NCBI RefSeq assembly: GCF_934202705.1
Contig: NZ_CAKPYE010000005.1
Coordinates: 89,372-153,371 of the forward strand
Direction: 5' to 3'
DNA: 64,000 nt
Source: an uncultured Limosilactobacillus sp.
GTDB lineage: Bacteria > Bacillota > Bacilli > Lactobacillales > Lactobacillaceae
Shown here: positions 60,151 through 64,000 of the stretch, one piece after another
How the letters are laid out: the number at the start of each line of letters is the position of its first letter
How positions within the stretch are numbered: position 1 is the first letter of the stretch
Notes under the pieces: model-generated
What the model was told of the DNA's origin: nothing
Seen by the model: the letters and a program-made list of their open reading frames with translations, nothing else
The model's database searches: none
Position numbers and translations under genes: made by a program

Positions 60151-63100
60151 TTAAATAACAAGTTTCAATATTGCTGCTAATCTAGAATAGTTATTTGGCT
60201 CTCCTTTGACATGGTATAATTCATCAACTAACGAATCAATTTTTTTATGAATTCGGTTTAAATTATTAGGTAAGCTTCCGTTAACATACATAGTTGACAA
60301 CGTATTGCCTTCTTTGAATAGATACGTTCTTTCTTCATTTAGTTGCTTACCCAATTCAATCAATTGTTTTTTATCTCTATTACTAATTACTGGAAGTGGA
60401 AATTTTGAGTAGCTAATTGTACTCGAATATCGAAGACTATTACCTAAAGTTCCACTAACTAAAGTTAACCATACATAATGTACTTTACTCTGCAAAATGA
60501 CAAATAACCATAATGGACAGTTAGGAACTTGATAAACTCCATCACTAATCATAGTTTGTTTATCCATGTATCTCATGGGCAAAATTGGTCTACTTTTGAT
60601 ATCAGCTGAATGACGTGGGATTGCAAGAAAATCTTTACCGTAATATCGATCTCGTTTATATTTTAAAGGTACATCACTTAGTTTTTTATCTTCATCAGAA
60701 ACAGTTTTTCTATACTTCTTGACGTCTTGTATACGTGACTGAAGCCACGCAGGACAGTGTTCTGGTAAGATTTGATTAGGAAAGTAAAATACATATTGCA
60801 GAGGCTGTACGCTTTGCATTAGCTCCTTTGCTCCAAAAAATGGATGCAGGTAATCTAATAATTCAGGATAATTAGCTTTAATTTTGTCATATTCTTTGAT
60901 GCTAATTCTATATTTATCATTATCTAAGAAAAGGCTACCTAATTTCATGCTAGGCAAACTAGAATTAGTATGAATCTGATCTACATTCAACCATTTCCCT
61001 GGTAGTAAGTATTGATTAATAGCAGACACCTGCAGTTCTTCCCCATTATTAGTAGTTGTCAAATGTTTTAAGTTATGTGAGGTTAACGCATGTGCTTTAT
61101 TAAAACCAATAATTACAACAAAGACTTGTGCCCCATTGTTATCCCATTTAAAAGATTGATTTGCAAAATCAATTTCTATATTATTCTGTTCCATCACTCT
61201 TTTAAGAGTTAGTGCTTGTGATCCCTGAGTTAATGAATTTACAGAAACAAATCCAGCCTTTAGTTGTGGATTAATATGATTCATAATCTGTATGCACTTC
61301 AGATACCACCCAAAGACATAGTCCATGTTATCAACATTTTTTACATCAGGAAATAATAAAGATAGCTTATCACGTTTGGCTTTACCCTTCTTAGTCTTTG
61401 CACCAATAAAAGGTGGATTCCCTAATACATAATTTAACTTTCTTACATTAACAACAGAATTCCAATCTGCAGTTAAAGCATCAGCTCTTTTAATATTAGC
61501 GGATTTACGCAGCGGAATCCTTATATAAGGTATACCACTTGCTATATTATTAGAGAACTCAATATTCATTAAATGATCCATCATCCACATACCAGCCCGG
61601 GCAATATCTATAGGAAAATGATTATACCTAATTTGATTATTTTCCTCATATGGAATTCCAATTTCTAACCCACTAAATTGATTTACATCAACTCCAATTA
61701 ACGGTTGCCACGTTTTTTGCGATTTATCGCTACTTATTGTTCCATTTTTATTGAATCCAAACTCAGTCAGATCATTCATACCAAATCCAAGTTCAATATT
61801 CTGATCTGTCTGTTGTAAAATTTCTGAAATGACTTCATGTTCTAAGCGCCTAAGTTCTCGATAGGAAAGGATCAAGAAGTTACCCGATCCACAAGCAGGA
61901 TCAAGAAAAGTAAGATTAGATAACTGCTTTTTAAAATTCAACAATCTTGATACAACACTGTTTGAAGAGTTTTTTATGGAATTAAATTCACTCCTTAAAT
62001 CATTCATGAACAACTTGTTAATTACTTTTAGAATATTATTTTCGCTTGTGTAATGTGCCCCTATTTCACGTCGAGTTTTCTTCTTAATTGCCCCTTCATA
62101 CATTGAGCCAAAAACGATAGGATTAACCTTTGACCAGTCATCTTCAGAAATATCAATCAACGAGTTAATTAAATTGTTCGGTAATGGTTTTTGAACAAAG
62201 CCCATCGTCTGTTCTGCATTTCTAAATAATCCACCATCAATATAAGGTGCTCCAGGATAAAGATTATACCGTTTTTCTTCATCTTGGGTATCAACAGCTG
62301 TAAAAAATTGTGCCAGATTAGCTAGTCTCAATCTTTCAGGTGTTTCCAATAATGACTGAAGATAATGTGTAAATTCATTTTCTTTATTAAAGATTCCTGT
62401 ATCATCTGCAAACATTAAAAAAGCTAATCTAACAATCATTTTATCAGCTTGATCTTGAGTGAAATTCAAATTAACAAGTTGTTCATGTATTTTCCCCATC
62501 TCACTAGCCTTTTCAGATGAGACTCTTAATCCTAATTGCAATTCCTTTTGAACCCTATTTTGAAGAATAGAAATAGGTGGTTCCGATTTTTTATTCTGAT
62601 TAAGTTCTGGTACGATACTTTGAGGCGCAAGAAAATAAAATAGTTTTTCAAGTTGACGAATGTCATTAAGCTTACGCAAATTTATTGACTCTGATTCAAT
62701 ACGATTTTCAGAGTATATTCTCAATTCAACGAAATTAGTAACAATTTCAAACCTTTTATGGTGATTTGGATTTAAGAACTTAGCAGCATAGTCAAATACC
62801 TGGTCCACCCCTCGTCCTCTATCAGACCTTTTTTCACCAAAACTATAGGAAGTATCCTCCACCTCTATAAATGCATCAGGATACACAATACTTTCCGTGT
62901 TTAAATCGTTTGCACTGAAAAATCCCAAAATTCCATCAGGAATAGTGCCAGTATTATCTTTATATTCAGTTGCGAATGTTACATAGCGTCCACGATTAAT
63001 AGAATTAGTCTTCTTATATCCCAGAATATTGACAAATAGTTCCGTTAAAAAATCCGGACGATGTTGATCCTCTTTCCATGTATAGACTTCTTCACCATGA

Positions 63101-63234
63101 AAACTATCAACAAAGTCTTGCGCAGCTTTCATGACACGTCTATCAATCATCTTTCTAATATTTTGCTTTTTTATATCCTGAATTAATCTGCCTTCGTCTA
63201 TAAGAGGCTTATTATAAATAGTAATTTTTCCCAT
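60151..63234 (-). CDS. Single-chain restriction-modification enzyme (type IIG-like)
   Basis: 1027 residues. An N-terminal domain with PDAFIEVEDTS and GRGVDQVFDYAAKF (about 135-165) corresponds to the nuclease part. The N6-adenine methyltransferase core has LDPACGSGNFL (motif I, about 445) and VLGNPPFIGAKTKKG (motif IV, about 610). A helical spacer and a C-terminal target-recognition part (RYSSTISYSKFPLP) follow. In related enzymes the nuclease motif reads as an E-x-K; here it reads EVED, so cleavage may be lost. No separate specificity or nuclease gene is nearby. A C10 tract lies 77 nt upstream of the start. Confidence 0.8.
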   Translation of the reverse strand: MGKITIYNKPLIDEGRLIQDIKKQNIRKMIDRRVMKAAQDFVDSFHGEEVYTWKEDQHRPDFLTELFVNILGYKKTNSINRGRYVTFATEYKDNTGTIPDGILGFFSANDLNTESIVYPDAFIEVEDTSYSFGEKRSDRGRGVDQVFDYAAKFLNPNHHKRFEIVTNFVELRIYSENRIESESINLRKLNDIRQLEKLFYFLAPQSIVPELNQNKKSEPPISILQNRVQKELQLGLRVSSEKASEMGKIHEQLVNLNFTQDQADKMIVRLAFLMFADDTGIFNKENEFTHYLQSLLETPERLRLANLAQFFTAVDTQDEEKRYNLYPGAPYIDGGLFRNAEQTMGFVQKPLPNNLINSLIDISEDDWSKVNPIVFGSMYEGAIKKKTRREIGAHYTSENNILKVINKLFMNDLRSEFNSIKNSSNSVVSRLLNFKKQLSNLTFLDPACGSGNFLILSYRELRRLEHEVISEILQQTDQNIELGFGMNDLTEFGFNKNGTISSDKSQKTWQPLIGVDVNQFSGLEIGIPYEENNQIRYNHFPIDIARAGMWMMDHLMNIEFSNNIASGIPYIRIPLRKSANIKRADALTADWNSVVNVRKLNYVLGNPPFIGAKTKKGKAKRDKLSLLFPDVKNVDNMDYVFGWYLKCIQIMNHINPQLKAGFVSVNSLTQGSQALTLKRVMEQNNIEIDFANQSFKWDNNGAQVFVVIIGFNKAHALTSHNLKHLTTTNNGEELQVSAINQYLLPGKWLNVDQIHTNSSLPSMKLGSLFLDNDKYRISIKEYDKIKANYPELLDYLHPFFGAKELMQSVQPLQYVFYFPNQILPEHCPAWLQSRIQDVKKYRKTVSDEDKKLSDVPLKYKRDRYYGKDFLAIPRHSADIKSRPILPMRYMDKQTMISDGVYQVPNCPLWLFVILQSKVHYVWLTLVSGTLGNSLRYSSTISYSKFPLPVISNRDKKQLIELGKQLNEERTYLFKEGNTLSTMYVNGSLPNNLNRIHKKIDSLVDELYHVKGEPNNYSRLAAILKLVI

Positions 63235-63310
63235 TTAGGCCACCGCCTTTTTATCAACGGTGACTTTATTGTCGCTATATAAATCTATGTTAATTAGGAG
63301 CGGGGTTTTA

Positions 63311-63320
63311 CCCCCCCCCC
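63311..63320. repeat. Homopolymer C10/G10 tract upstream of the restriction gene
   Basis: Ten C in a row on the plus strand, between the likely promoter region and the ATG at 63234. A TAA directly before the ATG shows it is not part of the coding frame. Confidence 0.8.
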
Positions 63321-63414
63321 ATCAAAATTTTAGCTTTACAAGTAATTAAATTCATTTTTTAAAACCTCACTACAATTTTTCATCATTATCTTATCATAAT
63401 CAAAAATAATATTG

Positions 63415-63458
63415 GAGCACCAAAGTGCACCATAAATTGAGAGCACCATAAGTGCACC
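63415..63458. repeat. Two direct repeats GAGCACCA(A/T)AAGTGCACCA
   Basis: Copies at 63415-63432 and 63441-63458, 26 bp apart, each with AGTGCACC. They lie upstream of the restriction gene, so operator sites are possible. Confidence 0.6.
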
Positions 63459-63504
63459 ACAGTGTTGAAAAGTACAACTTTATTCAAACAATGCAAATTA
63501 AAAT

Positions 63505-63553
63505 AAAACAACCGTAAACGCTGATATAAAAGCATTTACGGTTGTTATTTTGT
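63505..63553. terminator. Terminator of the tRNA (rRNA) operon
   Basis: AACCGTAAACGCT/AGCATTTACGGTT stem with T-rich tails on both strands, 30 nt beyond the 3' end of tRNA-Ser. Confidence 0.75.
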
Positions 63554-63584
63554 GAACTCGAACATAGCTCATACATTGCTTAAA

Positions 63585-63673
63585 CGGAGAAGGAGGGATT
63601 TGAACCCTCGCGCCGCTTGTCGCGACCTACACCCTTAGCAGGGGCGCCTCTTCAGCCACTTGAGTACTTCCCC
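63585..63673 (-). tRNA. tRNA-Ser (anticodon GCU)
   Basis: 89 nt with the long variable arm of class II tRNAs. Acceptor GGGGAAG/CTTCTCC, anticodon loop CTGCTAA, T arm GGTTCAAATCC. Confidence 0.93.
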
Positions 63674-63675
63674 AA

Positions 63676-63750
<75 letters not shown>

Positions 63751-63769
63751 ATACCAAAATATAGGTAGA

Positions 63770-63840
63770 AGCGGGTAACGAGAATCGAACTCGCGACAAC
63801 AGCTTGGAAGGCTGTGGTTTTACCACTAAACTATACCCGC
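63770..63840 (-). tRNA. tRNA-Gly (anticodon UCC)
   Basis: 71 nt. Acceptor GCGGGTA/TACCCGC, anticodon loop CTTCCAA, T arm GAGTTCGATTCTC. Confidence 0.94.
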
Positions 63841-63850
63841 ATTAAAACAA

Positions 63851-63923
63851 TGGCGCGGGACGGAATCGAACCGCCGACACACGGAGCTTCAATCCGTTGC
63901 TCTACCAACTGAGCTACCGAGCC
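63851..63923 (-). tRNA. tRNA-Phe (anticodon GAA)
   Basis: 73 nt. D arm AGCTCAGTTGGTAGAGC, anticodon loop TTGAAGC, T arm CGGTTCGATTCCG. The acceptor GGCTCGG/CCGCGCC has a T4-C69 mismatch where A69 would pair. Confidence 0.9.
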
Positions 63924-63926
63924 ATA

Positions 63927-64000
63927 CGGTCCGTACGAGACTCGAACTCGTGATCTCATCCGTGACAGGGATGCGTCCTAAACCAACTAGACCAACGGAC
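63927..64000 (-). tRNA. tRNA-Asp (anticodon GUC), first base beyond the window
   Basis: Anticodon loop CTGTCAC, T arm GAGTTCGAGTCTC, acceptor 3' strand ACGGACC. The 5' strand begins GTCCGT at the window edge, so G1 lies at 64001. Confidence 0.92.

Noticed and set aside
63585..63673. 3' end of tRNA-Ser as attachment site of the element
   Set aside because: I found no second copy of the tRNA-Ser 3' end in the window, and the operon terminator directly follows the tRNA.

Overview
The window reads as a low-GC Firmicute of the family Lactobacillaceae. The evidence is a KxYKxGKxW-type signal peptide, LPQTG anchors, a class A sortase, Gram-positive LexA (DinR-type) boxes and a tRNA string Asp-Phe-Gly-Ile-Ser at the right edge. 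That order matches the tail of a Bacillus/Lactobacillus rRNA-operon tRNA cluster, so the right edge is probably chromosomal. The genus cannot be fixed from the sequence alone.

Most of the window (about 1-60 kb) looks like one large conjugative element, an ICE or integrated plasmid. From left to right: (i) 1-11 kb, minus strand: transfer/maintenance genes with a pilin-like protein, a ClpC-like double AAA+ ATPase, topoisomerase III, a Fic protein, a TOPRIM protein and an NrdH-like redoxin. (ii) 11.2-12.3 kb: a plus-strand islet with a membrane protein and a YefM/YoeB toxin-antitoxin pair. (iii) 12.5-25 kb: a surface-protein locus with an antigen I/II (PrgB-like) LPXTG adhesin, an XRE regulator, a tyrosine recombinase, four promoterless adhesin-domain cassettes (two minus, two plus) and a PgrA/SEC10-type surface-exclusion protein. 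(iv) 25-31 kb: an Fst-like type I toxin/antisense-RNA locus and a collapsed copy of it, two very large proteins (one an LPD1-like metallopeptidase polyvalent protein), and element-borne tRNA-Lys and tRNA-Asn. (v) 31.8-39 kb: MobP2-like relaxase, sortase, small DNA-binding proteins and an oriT candidate. (vi) 39-46.6 kb: small membrane proteins and a membrane-anchored thioredoxin, probably transfer-related. (vii) 46.6-55.3 kb: phage-like genes (YopX, DnaD-like, DUF771-like, Cro), divergent from an ICEBs1-like ImmR-ImmA-integrase set. (viii) 55.3-58 kb: ParM/ParR flanked on both sides by centromere-like repeats, then a second Fic protein. (ix) 59-60.1 kb: a three-gene operon of unknown function behind a LexA box. 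(x) 60.2-63.2 kb: a single-chain restriction-modification enzyme, then the operon terminator and tRNA cluster.

Two systems stand out. First, 17.99-21.68 kb is a shufflon-like store of alternative ligand-binding domains for the adjacent adhesin. Every cassette starts at a shared ACTCAGA site and carries a shared TTCACTATCATTTCGATGTA site near its end. The expressed gene carries both sites, and a dedicated tyrosine recombinase lies between gene and cassettes. Second, eleven promoters spread from 1.3 to 58.9 kb share a box TGGCGAAA placed 23-24 nt upstream of a TAnnnT -10 hexamer, all on the minus strand. They drive transfer genes, the adhesin, the relaxosome gene, a small RNA, a Fic gene and apparently the tRNA-Asn/tRNA-Lys unit, so they look like an element-wide regulon.

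No VirB4/VirD4 ATPase, lytic transglycosylase or transposase was recognised inside the window. The main type IV secretion genes probably lie to the left, beyond position 1.
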